Origin: Procambarus clarkii
Lineage: Eukaryota > Arthropoda > Malacostraca > Decapoda > Cambaridae
Assembly: GCF_040958095.1 (NCBI RefSeq)
Contig: NC_091165.1
Span: 32,331,460-32,395,459, forward strand
Direction of reading: 5' to 3'
Length of the DNA: 64,000 nt
In this document: positions 11,337-23,400 of the stretch, piece by piece
Layout: every line of letters starts with the position of its first letter
How positions within the stretch are numbered: the first letter of the stretch is position 1
Position numbers and translations under genes: made by a program
Notes under the pieces: model-generated
The model's database searches: none
Told to the model about the DNA's origin: nothing
Seen by the model: only the letters and a program-made list of their open reading frames with translations

Positions 11337-11592
11337 GGGTGACAGCTGAGTGGACAGCGCTTCGGATTCGTAGTCCTGAGGTTCCGGGTTCGATCCCCGG
11401 TGGAGGCGGAGACAAGTGGGCAAAAAGTTTCTTTCACCCTCATGCCCCTGTTACCTAGCAGTAAATAGGTACCTGGGAGTTAGACAGCTGCTACGGGCTG
11501 CTTCCTGGGGATATGTAACAAAAAGGAGGCCTGGTCGAGGACCGGGCCGCGGGGACGTTAAGCCCCGAAATAATCTCAAAATAACCTCAAGA
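11337..11592 (+). mobile_element. tRNA-derived SINE, copy 2
   Basis: The tRNA-like head has an A-box-like AGCTGAGTGGACAGC and a perfect B box GGTTCGATCCC (11387-11397). The anticodon arm GGA-TTCGTAG-TCC gives a CGT (threonine-type) anticodon. The body carries CTGTTACCTAGCAGTAAATA and GGACCGGGCCGCGGGGAC, as in the copy at 6951-7207, and ends with AAAATAACCTCAAGATGG. The two heads differ more than the bodies, so they may be related subfamilies with different heads. Flanks show no clear target duplication that I can defend. Confidence 0.85.
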
Positions 11593-11784
11593 TGGTAGCC
11601 GGGTGGCTGACCCAACTTCACGGCCATGATTTATAAAGTATTGGGCGTTCTACGCCTCAAATCTATAATTTAAATATCTTTATACTACTGGTTAGAAGTG
11701 TTAGTAAATTATAATGTCTAGTACAAGAATTACCTCTTATCGTACGAGGGGTTAGTATTTAAGTGTTGGAAATTTCCAACAGGT

Positions 11785-12660
11785 GGTGTGTTCACTCACA
11801 GGATGAGTGACGCTGCCCAATACTGTCACAATGGCGGCATGATCACTCACAGGATGAGTGACGCAGCCCAATACTGTCACAATGGCGGCATGATCACTCA
11901 CAGGATGAGTAGCGCAGCCCAATACTGTCACAATGGCGGCATGATCACTCACAGGATGAGTGACGCTGCCCAATACTGTCACAATGGCGGCATGATCACT
12001 CACAGGATGAGTAGCGCTGCCCAATACTGTTACTATTAAGCATGTTCACTCACAGGATGAATGAAGCTGGCAAATACTGTCACTAACGTGTTATGTTCAC
12101 TCATAGGATGAGTGACGCAGCCCAATATTGTCAATATGGCGGTAAGTTCACTCACACGATGAGTGACGTTCCCTAGTTCTGTCACTATGGCGGCATGTTC
12201 ACTCATAGGATGAGTGACGTGGCCCCCCAATATTGTCACTATGGCGTTGTATGTTCATTCACAGGATGAGTGGGGCTGCCCAGTACTGTCACTAAGGTGG
12301 CATGTTAACTCACAGGATGAGTGACGCTGCCCAATACTGTCCCTATGGCGGTGTGTTCATTCAAAGGATGAGTGACGTGGCCCAATCCTGTCGCTAAGGC
12401 AGCATGTTCACTCACAGGATGATTGACGCAGCTCAGTACTGTCACTATAGTGGCACGTTCACTCACAAGATGAGTGACCCCCCCCCTCAAATTATGTAAC
12501 TGTGGCGGCATGTTCACTCACAAGATGAGTGACGTTGCCAGTATTGTCACTATGGCGGCGTGTTCATCCACAGGATGAGTAACGTGGCCCAATACTGTCA
12601 CTATGGCGGCGTGTTCATCCACAGGCTGAGTGACGCTGACCAACACTGTCACTATGGCAC
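11785..12660. repeat. 51-bp satellite, block 2 (main block)
   Basis: About 17 copies of the 51-bp monomer. The first five (11785-12039) are regular with exactly 51-bp spacing. Later ones carry C-runs (12477-12486) and small indels. Because 51 is 17 codons, both strands stay open over the regular part, giving 17-residue repeats; this is a by-product of period. Each monomer holds a TCACTCA / TGAGTGA dyad. Confidence 0.93.
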
Positions 12661-13096
<436 letters not shown>

Positions 13097-13182
13097 CCAG
13101 GAAGGTTCATCAGGACAAGAGCAAAAGCCGGTTAACAAATATAATATTTAATACATTTATACATTTAACATACACATTTAAC

Positions 13183-13200
13183 ATTTTTTATAACCATTTC

Positions 13201-13299
<99 letters not shown>

Positions 13300-13318
13300 C
13301 GAAATGGTTATAAAAAAT
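13183..13318. repeat. Inverted repeat with (TA)n loop
   Basis: A left arm at 13183-13204 (ATTTTTTATAACCATTTCG plus TTT) and a right arm at 13297-13318 are reverse complements with one mismatch. They enclose about 92 bp of pure (TA)n. The whole unit can fold into a long hairpin or cruciform. It may be a tiny MITE or foldback whose centre expanded. Confidence 0.9.
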
Positions 13319-13602
13319 ACAATCGCCACTTAGGCTACTACCAACTGACAACAATCTGATGTCTCCTTGTGTCTCCAGCCTATGACTGTACCAGGCTGCT
13401 GCTTGCACCTCACTCCACAGCCTTCTGCTTCCTCTACTGCTTTAGGCTACAATACATGACACGTATAATATTTATATATTTTCTACTCAACAAAAGCATC
13501 AATCTCTCACCTTGCACTGCGCCTTGAAGGCCAAAAACGCAATCAAACACTCCCTTAGATATCGAGGTCCTTATGATCTTCTAGTCCATTACTTGAGGTC
13601 CC
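13319..13602. other. No gene recognised
   Basis: Unique-looking sequence where homology to the Gypsy element upstream stops. No RT motif is visible, so the element's polymerase is absent here. Confidence 0.5.
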
Positions 13603-13974
13603 TCAAGTAACTTCTGACATCCTACACAACTCAACTTCATCACCCCTACACTTCGGTTCCTGTGGACAATTTGTCACTCTACTCTCATCTTCAGTCTGTC
13701 CACACTCATCTTCATCACTTCTGTTCAGCACAGTTATCTCCACTTTCTGACTCTCGAATTCAGCAGGCTGGGTTCTACTCAGGTCCACTCTGTCCACATT
13801 ACTCTTCTCCGGCCGGGTCATCTTCACTTCTGACCTCACAGAGCCTTCACTTTTCTGAGCTAGACCTTCACCAAACAGCCACACTATCTCCACGTCGATA
13901 TCTTCCATCGGTGGAATCGACACTGCCACATCCTCTCCAGTGTCTTCCTTGTCGGCCACCTCTGCCCTCGTCAC
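13603..13974 (-). pseudogene. Linker downstream of protease (Gypsy polyprotein)
   Basis: An acidic, Glu/Asp/Ser-rich segment of 123 residues without an enzymatic motif. It connects to the protease ORF by a one-base slip at the C5 run 14019-14023: the frame stays open across it. In related elements such an acidic linker sits between protease and RT. It ends at 13603 and no RT follows. Confidence 0.6.
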
Positions 13975-14014
13975 TACAGAGGCAGGGTTCTCAATTACTT
14001 GGCTGTACTCTGGC

Positions 14015-14548
14015 TCATCCCCCTAGCATGCCAGCCAGGTCCACTTTATTAGGTGTCCCATTAGTGCCGTGGCCCTCCTGGCACACTTCTGGCATAGCTC
14101 CCACTATGAGCTTTGGCAACATCTCCATCCCGCACAAGTCATTACCCAGGATCACTTGGATTCCTGGAACAGGTATGTCGGGGCATACTCTCAACATCAC
14201 CTCCGCCAACAAATAGTCCGACATCAGCCTGACAGCACAAACGGGCATGTCATCCTCGGACAATAACCCATACACCTTTATCTTCCTACTGCCAGCTAAA
14301 AGTCGATCATTCGCGATCAGGCTTCTCACAATCGGGCTCTGATTCGCTCCAGTATCTCTGAGGATACTGACTTCTACTTCAGGTTGGTCCTCTATACTAA
14401 CCCAACCTTTACTAATGAACAGGCTATACCTCTCGTTCATCAAGTTCACGTTCAGCGGTTTGTCCTGTAATACCTTAATACAATTGTTTTGGGGGTCACA
14501 CATTGTCAGGGTCACAACTCTCCTGCCCTGTCGACAATCTCTCACCAT
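14015..14548 (-). pseudogene. Retropepsin-type protease region of the Gypsy-like element
   Basis: Aspartic protease that matures the retroelement polyprotein. The active-site segment SILRDTGANQSPI is at about residues 61-73, with D65-T-G as the catalytic triad start. The second conserved segment VILGNDLCG is near residue 132. These two landmarks and their spacing are standard for a retropepsin. The frame stops at 14015 next to a C5 run at 14019-14023; in the neighbouring frame the protein continues into 13603-13974. As it stands it lacks a linked polymerase. Confidence 0.8.
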
Positions 14549-14570
14549 GCGACCACGTCAGTTACATTTA
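14540..14570 (-). pseudogene. Degenerate zinc knuckle at the gag-protease junction
   Basis: In the protease frame, just upstream of its first Met, the minus strand reads C-x2-C, then a TGA stop, then an Arg in the position where a CCHC knuckle has His, then x4-C (MVRDC). The knuckle that packages RNA is therefore doubly broken. Confidence 0.55.
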
Positions 14571-14577
14571 TAACACC

Positions 14578-15348
14578 TTATGTGGGAGTAATCTTCTTTA
14601 TATCCTCCTGAATGGCTGTGACTCTGCCCACTCGAGTTCGAAGATCTCTGCGCAGGCGCACCACCTGCACTCTGCTGGGTTTGGCTGGACTCTTGATTTC
14701 TTGGAAATCAAGAGTCCAGAAACGAGAAACACACCTAGTTTCTCGTTCAACTCCTTCATCCTCACTTTCTGATGAGGTGTACGACCTACTTTTCTGAGCT
14801 TTAGGATACTTACGTCTATTCGCCCATCTATCAAAATTTTTCTCACCCCAGGCTCCTCTGGGTCTACTATAATTATGTTTCTCATCGCGCTTCACTCTGC
14901 TTTCCCTTAGTGCCAACTTAATTTTTTCTTGTTCTGCTTTAGCGGCCTCCACCTTTATCCAGGCCAGTTCAGTCTTACCTGTCTCTTGTTCGGCTTTGAC
15001 TCTCTCTTGTTCAACTTTCGCTTTCTCTTGTCCAATTTTAAGTTTCTCCTGTTCGGGTTTAGCCTTTTCTTGTTTGGCTTTAGCTTTCTCTTGTTCGGCT
15101 TTAGCTTTCTCTTGCTCAGCTTTAGCTCTCTCTTGTTCAGCTCCAGCTTTCTCTTGCTCGGCTTTGGCTTTCTCCTGTTCAAGCCGAGCCTCCCTCTCTT
15201 CACGTTGCTGCTGTACCTCATAGTCTTCTGGTTTCACTTTTGTTTCCACCTCACGCCTCTCAAGGCAGCTTTCCCTGCTGCTACTTGAGTTTACGTTGAT
15301 TCCTTCATCACTTGGCGCATCATCCGTTTCCCCTGAAACTTCTTCCAA
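14578..15348 (-). pseudogene. Gypsy-like Gag with charged coiled coil
   Basis: Structural protein fragment. An acidic Ser-rich N-terminus (residues 1-30) is followed by a heptad-like coiled coil of AEQEKAK-type repeats (about residues 45-150), then a basic Arg/Lys region (about 150-190) of the kind that binds nucleic acid. The start Met is only the first in frame: the same frame continues upstream to about 15410, where a TAG interrupts. Near 14700 a 15-bp-arm hairpin lies within the frame and the downstream gag is shifted into another frame. The repeat unit is the 21-bp word CTCTTGTTCGGCTTTAGCTTT with variants on the plus strand, so the coiled coil has grown by tandem duplication. Confidence 0.7.
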
Positions 15349-15449
15349 CCTTTCGGGCTCTTCATTCCGAGGCCGAGCCTCAGTTCCTTCTCGTTGGCAC
15401 TGTGTTTCCTATTCCTCACATTGGCGTTCACACAGGCCGCCCACAAAAT

Positions 15450-15872
15450 CGCTATAGAACTGCCTCACAAGGCTTCTTGTAGTCCTGACTTGAGTAATTT
15501 AAGTCGTACAACAGGCTTCACACATAAACGCCTGCCTGGTTCCCTCCTCTTGAAGTAGCACACAACTAAGGGTTCCTCCTTTGCCAGGAGCTCAGCAAAG
15601 TGTGACCCTCTCCCACGACTTCTGTGGCTCAAGTAGGGTTAAGATGTCCTGCGAGCCTCACATCATGTCAGAAAAGTATCAACATCTCATGTCATGTCAC
15701 TTATTTACATGTTCATCCTCTGCTCATGTTTTAAAACTATTCATAGACATTTATCATGTATTTAGTATATATTCATATATCTATACTTCCTCTGACCTCT
15801 CAGTCAAGTTCGGTAGGCGGAATAACTCTCAGAGAGGTAGACTCGTTCTTCAGGCTACCTGGGGTTATAACA
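15450..15872 (-). mobile_element. 5' LTR of the Gypsy-like element
   Basis: On the minus strand it begins TGTTATAACC at 15872 and runs to at least about 15455, where similarity to the second copy (56838-57395) still holds around CTGCCTCACA. The inner end and the primer-binding site are not resolved. Similarity to the other copy is clear but diverged, so the two insertions are not recent sisters. Confidence 0.6.
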
Positions 15873-15879
15873 CCGTGCC

Positions 15880-16135
15880 GAACACTGTCACTATGGCGGA
15901 ATGTTCACTCACAGGATGAGTGACGTTCCCCAACACAATCACTATGGCGCTGTGTTCATTCACATGATGAGTGATGGTGCCCAATACTGTCACTATAGCG
16001 GAATGTTCACTCACAGGATCCGGTCACTATGGCGGTATGCTCCATCACAGGATGAGTGACTGTCACTATTGCAGCATGTTCACTCACAGGATGAGTGAAG
16101 CTGCTCAATACTGTCACTACGGCGGCATGTTGACT
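15880..16135. repeat. 51-bp satellite, block 3
   Basis: About five irregular monomers (GTTCACTCACAGGATGAGTG, CAATACTGTCACTA, GGCGG), one internally deleted. It abuts the Gypsy LTR end at 15872. Confidence 0.88.
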
Positions 16136-16639
16136 GATAAAGATGAACACGTGTTCTACCGGATGAAAACACTAGCGCGTGTCACCTCCCTTCATGACGA
16201 CGTTATCTGATATGTTATCTGGCTCTCATTACACACCAGATATGGCCTGTAAAACACAGATAAGCTTCATCTTGAACTTCCTGTTGGGTGATAGCGAAGC
16301 TGTTGGCGCTGTGGTGGAGATACCTGGTCGACCAGCTCTTGATCATTACGTAAGTGTAGCTTGGCCTGACTGGTGGGGGGGGGGGGGTTGACGACACTTG
16401 TACCGTTATCAGAATAACGTCCGTGTCCTTGAGTATGTACACATGTATCTTGTGCGTCCCACACACAAACAGACGCCTGTCTCGTTCTCGTCTACATGAA
16501 AGCAGTAGAAATTAACGAACTTCAGGTAGACAGTATACAGGATACATAGACATGGGGGGAAAAGACGGTTACTTCACTCTCAACAATTTAATGTGACAAT
16601 TTAGACAACTTAGAAACTACCGCAGTCCTCACAACGGCT
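16136..16639. other. No gene recognised
   Basis: Unique-looking sequence with a G-run of about 13 at 16374-16387. No recognisable ORF or repeat. Confidence 0.5.
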
Positions 16640-16815
16640 TATCATTAGCAGGCAAACCGGAATGACTGAAAGAACCAATCGTACAACTAAAGATATGTTT
16701 GCAATTCTTGCAGCGCATGATGCAGCCACCTGGCATGAACAACTTCCTTATGTACAACTAGCCTTCAATAATGCTATACGTCAGTTCATCAATACTCAGA
16801 CACTTTTGCTTTTTA
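16640..16815 (+). pseudogene. Retroviral-type integrase fragment
   Basis: From 16640 the sequence encodes a damaged YH(P)Q motif, then in the 16662 frame MTERTNRTTKDMFAILA, then WHEQLPYVQLAFNNA. This is the end of the integrase catalytic core of Ty3/Gypsy-like elements, where the catalytic Glu region YHPQTxGxxER lies. One stop or frame slip breaks the start, and the part corresponding to the FxLxFG segment runs straight into the 13-bp satellite. Only about 58 residues survive. Orientation is opposite to the gag-protease at 13.6-15.3 kb, so it is probably from another element. Confidence 0.8.
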
Positions 16816-19800
16816 TGGGTCACTCACTAGGGGCCACTCACTAGGGTCACTCACTAGGGTCACTCACTAGGGGCCACTCACTAGGGTCACTCATTAGGGA
16901 CCACTCACTAGGGCCACTCACTAGGGCCACTCACTAGGGCCACACACTAGGGCCACTCACTAGGGACCACTCACTAGGGTTACTCACTAGGGCCACTCAC
17001 TAGGGCCACACACTAGGGCCACTCACTAGGGCCACTCACTAGGGCCACACACTAGGGCCACTCACTAGGGCCACTCACTAGGGCCACTCACTAGGGCCAC
17101 ACACAAGGGCCACTCACTAGGGCCACTCACTAGGGGTCACTCACTAGGGCCACTCACTAGGGTCACTCACTAGGGTCACTCACTAGGGCCACTCACTAGG
17201 GTCACTCACTAGGGTCACTCACTAGGGCCACTCACTAGGGACCACTCACTAGGGTCACTCACTAGGGCCACTCACTAGGGCCACACACTAAGGCCACTCA
17301 CTAGGGCCACACACTAGGGCCACTCACTAGGGCTACACACTAGGGCCACTCACTAGGGCCACACACTTGGGCCACTCACTATGGCCACTCACTAGGGCCA
17401 CTCACTAGGGCCACTCACTAGGGCCACTCACTAGGGTCACTCACTAGGGTCACTCACTAGGGCCACACACTAGGGCCCCACACTAGGGCCACTCACTAGG
17501 GCCACTCACTAGGGTCACTCACTAGGGCTACTCACTAGGGCCACACACTAGGGCCACTCACTAGGGCCACACACTAGGGCCACTCACTAGGGCCACTCAC
17601 TACGGCCACACACTAGGGCCACTCACTAGGGCCACACACTAGGGCCACTCACTAGGGCCACTCACTAGGGCCACACACTAGGGCCACTCACTAGGGCCAC
17701 ACACTAGGCCTACTCACTAGGGCCACTCACTACGGCCACACACTAGGGCCACTCACTAGGGCCACTCACTACGGCCACACACTAGGGCCACTCACTAGGG
17801 CCACACACTAGGGCCACTCACTAGGGGTCATGTACTAGGGGCCACTCACTAGGGTCACTCACTAGGGCCACTCACTGGGGGTCACTCACTAGGGTCACTC
17901 ACTAGAGGGGTCACTCACTAGGGCCACTCACTAGGGTCACTCACTAGGGCCACTCACTAGGATCACTCACTAGGGCCACTCACTAGGGCCACTCACTAGG
18001 ACCACTCACTAGGGTCACTCACTAGGGTCACTAGGGTCACTCACTAGAGCCACTCACAAGGGCAACTCTCTAGGGTCACTCACTAGGGCCACTCACTAGA
18101 ACAACTCACTAGGGCCACTCACTAGGACCACTCACTAGGGCCACTCACGAGGACCACTCACTAGGGACACTCACTAGGGCCACTCATTAGGGTCACTCAC
18201 TAGAGCCACTCACAAGGGCCACTCACTAGGGTCACTCACTAGGGACACTCACTAGGGCCACTCACTACGGCCACTCACTGGAGCCACTCACTAGGGTCAC
18301 TCGTTAGGGCAACTCACTAGGGACACTCACTAGGGTCACTCACTAGGGGCAACTCACTAGGGCCACTCACTAGGGTCACTCACTAGGGTCACTCACTAGG
18401 GGCAACTCACTAGGGCCACTCACTAGGGCCACTCACTAGGGTCACTCACTAGGGCCACTCACTAGGGCCACTCACTAGGGCCACTCACTAGGGGTCACTC
18501 ACTAGGGCCACTCACAAGGGGTCACTTTCAAGGGGTCACTCACTAGGGCCACTCACTAGGGGTCACTCACTAGGGCCACTCACTAGGGGTCAATCACTAG
18601 GGGTCACTCACTAAGGCCACTCACTAGGGCCACTCACTAGGACCATTCACTAGGGGTCACTCACTAGGGCCACTCACAAGGGGTCACTTTCAAGGGGTCA
18701 CTCACTAGGGCCACTCACTAGGGGTCACTCACTAGGGCCACTCACTAGGGGTCAATCACTAGGGGTCACTCACTAAGGCCACTCACTAGGGGTCACTCAC
18801 TAGGGGTCACTCACTAGGGCCATTCACTAGGACCACTCACTAGGACCACTCACTAGGACCACTCACTAGGGTCACTCACTAGGACCACTCACTAGGGCCA
18901 CTCACTAGGGCCACTCACTAGGGCCACTCACTAGGACCACTCACTAGGGTCACTCACTAGGGTCACTCACTAGGGCCAATCACTAGGGCCACTCACTAGG
19001 GGTCACTCACTAGGGGTCACTCACTAGGGGTCACTCACTAGGGTCACTCACTAAGGTTCACTCAATAGGACCACTCACTAGGACCACTCACTAGGGCCAC
19101 TCACTAGGGCCACTCACTAGGGCCACTCACTAGGGCCACTCACTAGGGCCACTCACTAGGACCACTCACTAGGACCACTCACTAGGACCACTCACTAGGG
19201 CCACTCACTAGGGCCGCTCACTAGGGGTCACTCACTAGGACCACCCACTACGACCATTCACTAGGGCCACTCACTAAGGGCCACTCACTAGGACCACTCA
19301 CTAGGGCCACTCACTAGGGTCCACTCACTAGGACCACTCACTAGGGGCCACTCACTAGGGGCCACTCACTAGGGCCACTCACTAGGACCACTCACTAGGG
19401 ATACTCACTAGGACCACTCACTAGGGCCACTCACTAGGGCCACTCACTAGGGGCCACTCACTAGTTCCACTCACTAGGGGCTACTCACTAGGGGCCACTC
19501 ACTAGGACCACTCACTAGGGCCACTCACTGGGGGCCACTCACTAGGACCACTCACTAGGGCCACTCACTAGGGGCCACTCACTAGGACCACTCAATAGGG
19601 GTCACTCACTAGGGCCACTCACTAGGACCACTCGCTAGGGACACTCACTAGGACCACTCACTAGGGGGACTCACTAAGGGTCACTCACAAGGGTCACTCA
19701 CTAGGACCACTCACTAGGACAACTCACTAGGGGTCACTCACTAGGACTACTCACTAGGGGTCACTCACTAGGGCCACTCACAAGAGCCACCTACTAGGGG

Positions 19801-20450
19801 CCATTCACTAGGGGCCACTCACTAGGACCAGTCACTAGGGCCACTCACTAGGGCCACTCACTAGGACCACTCACTAGGGCCACTCACTAGGGCCACTCAC
19901 TAGGACCACTCACTAGGGTCACTCCATAGGGCCACTCACTAGAGGCCACTCACTAGGACCACTCACTAGGGCAACTCACTAGGGTCACTCACTAGGACCA
20001 TTCACTAGGGCCACTCACTGAGCCAATCACTAGGGCCACTCACTAGGGGCCACTCACTAGGACCACTCACTAGGGCCACTCACAAGGGCCACTCACTGGG
20101 GCCACTCACTAGGGGTCACTCACTAGGGCCACTCACTAGGGCCACTCACTGAACCACTCACTAGGCCCACTTACTAGGGCCACTCACTTGGGTCACTCAC
20201 TAGAGCCACTCACTAGGGCCACTAACTAGGGCCACTCACTAGAGGTCACTCACTTGAGGTCACTCACTAGGGCCACTCACTAGGGGTCACTCACTAGGGG
20301 TCATTCACTAGAGCCACTCACTAGAGCCACTCACTAGGGGTCACTCACTAGGGCCACTCAGTAGGGCCACTCACTAGGACCACTCACTAGGGCCACTCAC
20401 TAGGGGTCACTCACTAGGGCCACTCACTAGGGCTACTCACTAGGACCACT
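16816..20450. repeat. 13-14 bp satellite array (3.6 kb)
   Basis: Roughly 270 copies of GGGCCACTCACTA (13 bp) with a 14-bp form GGGGTCACTCACTA and variants GGACCACTCACTA, GGGTCACTCACTA and GGGCCACACACTA. The CACACA variant alternates with CACTCA only in the left third (16900-17830), while GGACC and GGGGTC forms dominate to the right, so blocks were homogenised locally. Few stop-free frames. Confidence 0.97.
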
Positions 20451-23400
20451 CATCCACCATCAGGGAGCACTAGCCACCACCAGGGACCACTAGCCACCAC
20501 CAGGGACCACCAGCAACCACCATCCACCATCAGGGACTACTAGCCACCACCAGAGACCACTAGCCACCACCATTGACCACTAGCCACCATCAGGGACCAC
20601 TAGCCACCACCAGGGACCTCTAGCCACCACCAGGGACCGCCAGCAACCACCATCCACCATCAGGGACTACTAGCCACCACCAGGGACCACTAGCCACCAC
20701 CATTGACCACTAGCCACCATCAGGGACCACTAGCCACCACCAGGGACCACTAGCCACCACCAGGGACCACCAGCCACCACCAGAGACCACTAGCCACCAC
20801 CAGGGACCACCAGCCACCACCAGAGACCACTAGCCACCACCAGGGACCACTAGCCACCACCAGGGACCACCAGCCACCACCAGAGACCACTAGCCACCAC
20901 CAGGGACCACTAGCCACCACCATTGACCACTAGCCACCATCAGGGACCACTAGCCACCACCAGGGACCACCAGCAACCACCATCCACCATCAGGGACTAC
21001 TAGCCACCACCAGGGACCACTAGCCACCACCATTGACCACTAGCCACCATCAGGGACCACTAGCCACCACCAGGGACCACTAGCCACCACCAGGGACCAC
21101 CAGCCACCACCAGAGACCACTAGCCACCACCAGGGACCACCAGCCACCAACAGAGACCACTAGCCACCACCAGGGACCACTAGCCACCACCAGGGACCAC
21201 CAGCCACCACCAGAGACCACTAGCCACCACCAGGGATCACCAGCCACCACCAGAGACCACTAGCCACCACCAGGGATCACCATCCACCACCAGGGACCAT
21301 CATCCACCACCAGGGACCATCATCCACCACCAGGGACCATCATCCACCACCAGGGACCATCATCCACCACCATGGACCACCAGCCACCACCAGGGACCAC
21401 TAGCCGCCACCAGGGACCATCATCAACCACCATGGACCATCATCCGCCACCAGGGACCACCAGCCACCACCAAGCACCACCAGCCACCACTAGGGACCAC
21501 AAGCCACCACCAGGGACCATCAACCACCACCAGGGACCACTAGCCAACACCAGGGACCACCAGCCACCCCAGGGGAAAACCATCCACCACCAGGGACCAC
21601 TAGCTACCATCAGTGACCACTAGCCACCACCTGCGTCCACTAGCCGCCACCAGGGACCACCAGCTACCACCAGGGACCAGGAGCCACCACCAGGGACCAC
21701 CAACCACCACAACGGACCGCCATCCACCACCAGGGATCACTAGCCACCATCAGGGACCACTAGCCACAACCAGGGACCATCATCCACCACCAGGGACCAC
21801 CAGCAACCACCAGGGACCACCGGCCACCACCAGGGACCACCAAGTACCACAACGGACCACTAGCCACCACCAGGGACCATCATCCACCACCAGGGACCGC
21901 CAGCCACCACCAGGGACCACCAGCCACCACCAGGGACCATCATCCACCACCAGGGACCGCCAGCCACCACCAGGGACCACCAGCCACCACCAGGGACCAC
22001 CAACCACCACAACGGACCGCCATCCACCATCAGGAACCACTAGCCAACACCAGGGACCACCAGCCACCACCAGGGACCATCATTCACCACCAGGGACCAC
22101 CAGCCACCACCAGGGACCACTAGCCACCACTAGGGACCACCAGCCACCACTAGAGACCCCCAGCCACCACCTAGGACCACTAGCCACCACCAAGGACCAC
22201 CAGCCACCACCAGGGGCAACCATCCACCACCAGGAACCACTAGCCACCATCAGGGACCCCTAGCTACCACCAGGAACCACTAGCCAACATCAGGGAACAC
22301 TAGCCACCACCAGGAACTACTAGCAACCACCAGGGACCACCAGCCACCACCAGGGACCACCATCCACAACCAGGGACCACTAGCCACCACCAGGGACCAC
22401 TAGCCACCACCAGGGACCACCAGCCACCACAAAAGACCACCAGCCACCACCAGGGACCACCAGCCACAACCAGGGACCACTAGCCACCACCAGGGACCAC
22501 CACCCACCACAAAAGACCACCAGCCACCACCAAGGACCACCAGCCACCACCAGGGACCACCAGCCACCACCAGGGACCACCAGCCACCATCAGGGACTCA
22601 CTAGCCACCACCAGGGACCCCTAGCCACCCCAAGGGACCACTAGGCACCACCAGGGACCACCAGCCACCACCAGGGACCACCAGCCACCACCGAAGACCA
22701 CCAGCCAACACCAGGGACCATTATCCACCACCAGGGACCACCATCCACCACCAGGGACCAGTAGCCACCACCAGGAACCACCAGCAGCCACCAGGGACCA
22801 CCATCCACCATCAGGGACGACCATTAACCACTAGCCACCACCAGAGACGACCATCCACCACCAGGAACCACCAGCCACCACCAACCACCACCAGGGACCA
22901 CCATCAACCACCAGGGACCACCATCCACCACCAGGGACCACTAGCCACTACCAAGGACCACCAGCCAATACCAGGGACCACCAGCCACCACCAGGGACCA
23001 CTAGCCACCACCAGAGACCACAAGCCACCCCCAGGGACCACTAGCCACCACCAGGGACCAGTAGGGCCCACTAGCCACCACCAGGGACCAGTAGGGACCA
23101 CTAGCCAACACCAGGGACCAGTAGGGACCACTAGCCACCACCAGAGACCACTAGCCACCATCAGGGACCACCAGGGACCACTAGCCACCACCAGAGATCA
23201 CTAGCCACTACCAGGAACCACTAGCCACCACCAGAGACCACTAGCTACCATCAGGGACCACCAGGGACCACTAACCACCACCAGAGACCACAAGCCACGA
23301 CTAGGGACCACTAGCCGCCACCAGGGACCACCAGGAAGCAATAGTCACCACCAGAGACAACTAGCCACCATCAGGGACCACCAGGGACCACTAACCACCA

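Larger units (their letters stand above)
13603..15872 (-). mobile_element. Ty3/Gypsy-like retrotransposon, 5' half only (LTR, gag, protease)
   Basis: Right to left: an LTR starting TGTTATAACCCC (plus-strand end 15872), a leader, a gag with a long charged coiled coil, a broken zinc knuckle, and a retropepsin. RT, RNase H and integrase are not found to the left. The LTR is recognised because 56838-57395 carries the same sequence in the opposite orientation (shared AGGTAGACTCGTTC, CTGACCTCTCA and GTCACTTATTTA words). Several single-base frame breaks make the copy inactive. The Gypsy call rests on the DTG protease and the gag-protease order. Confidence 0.75.
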
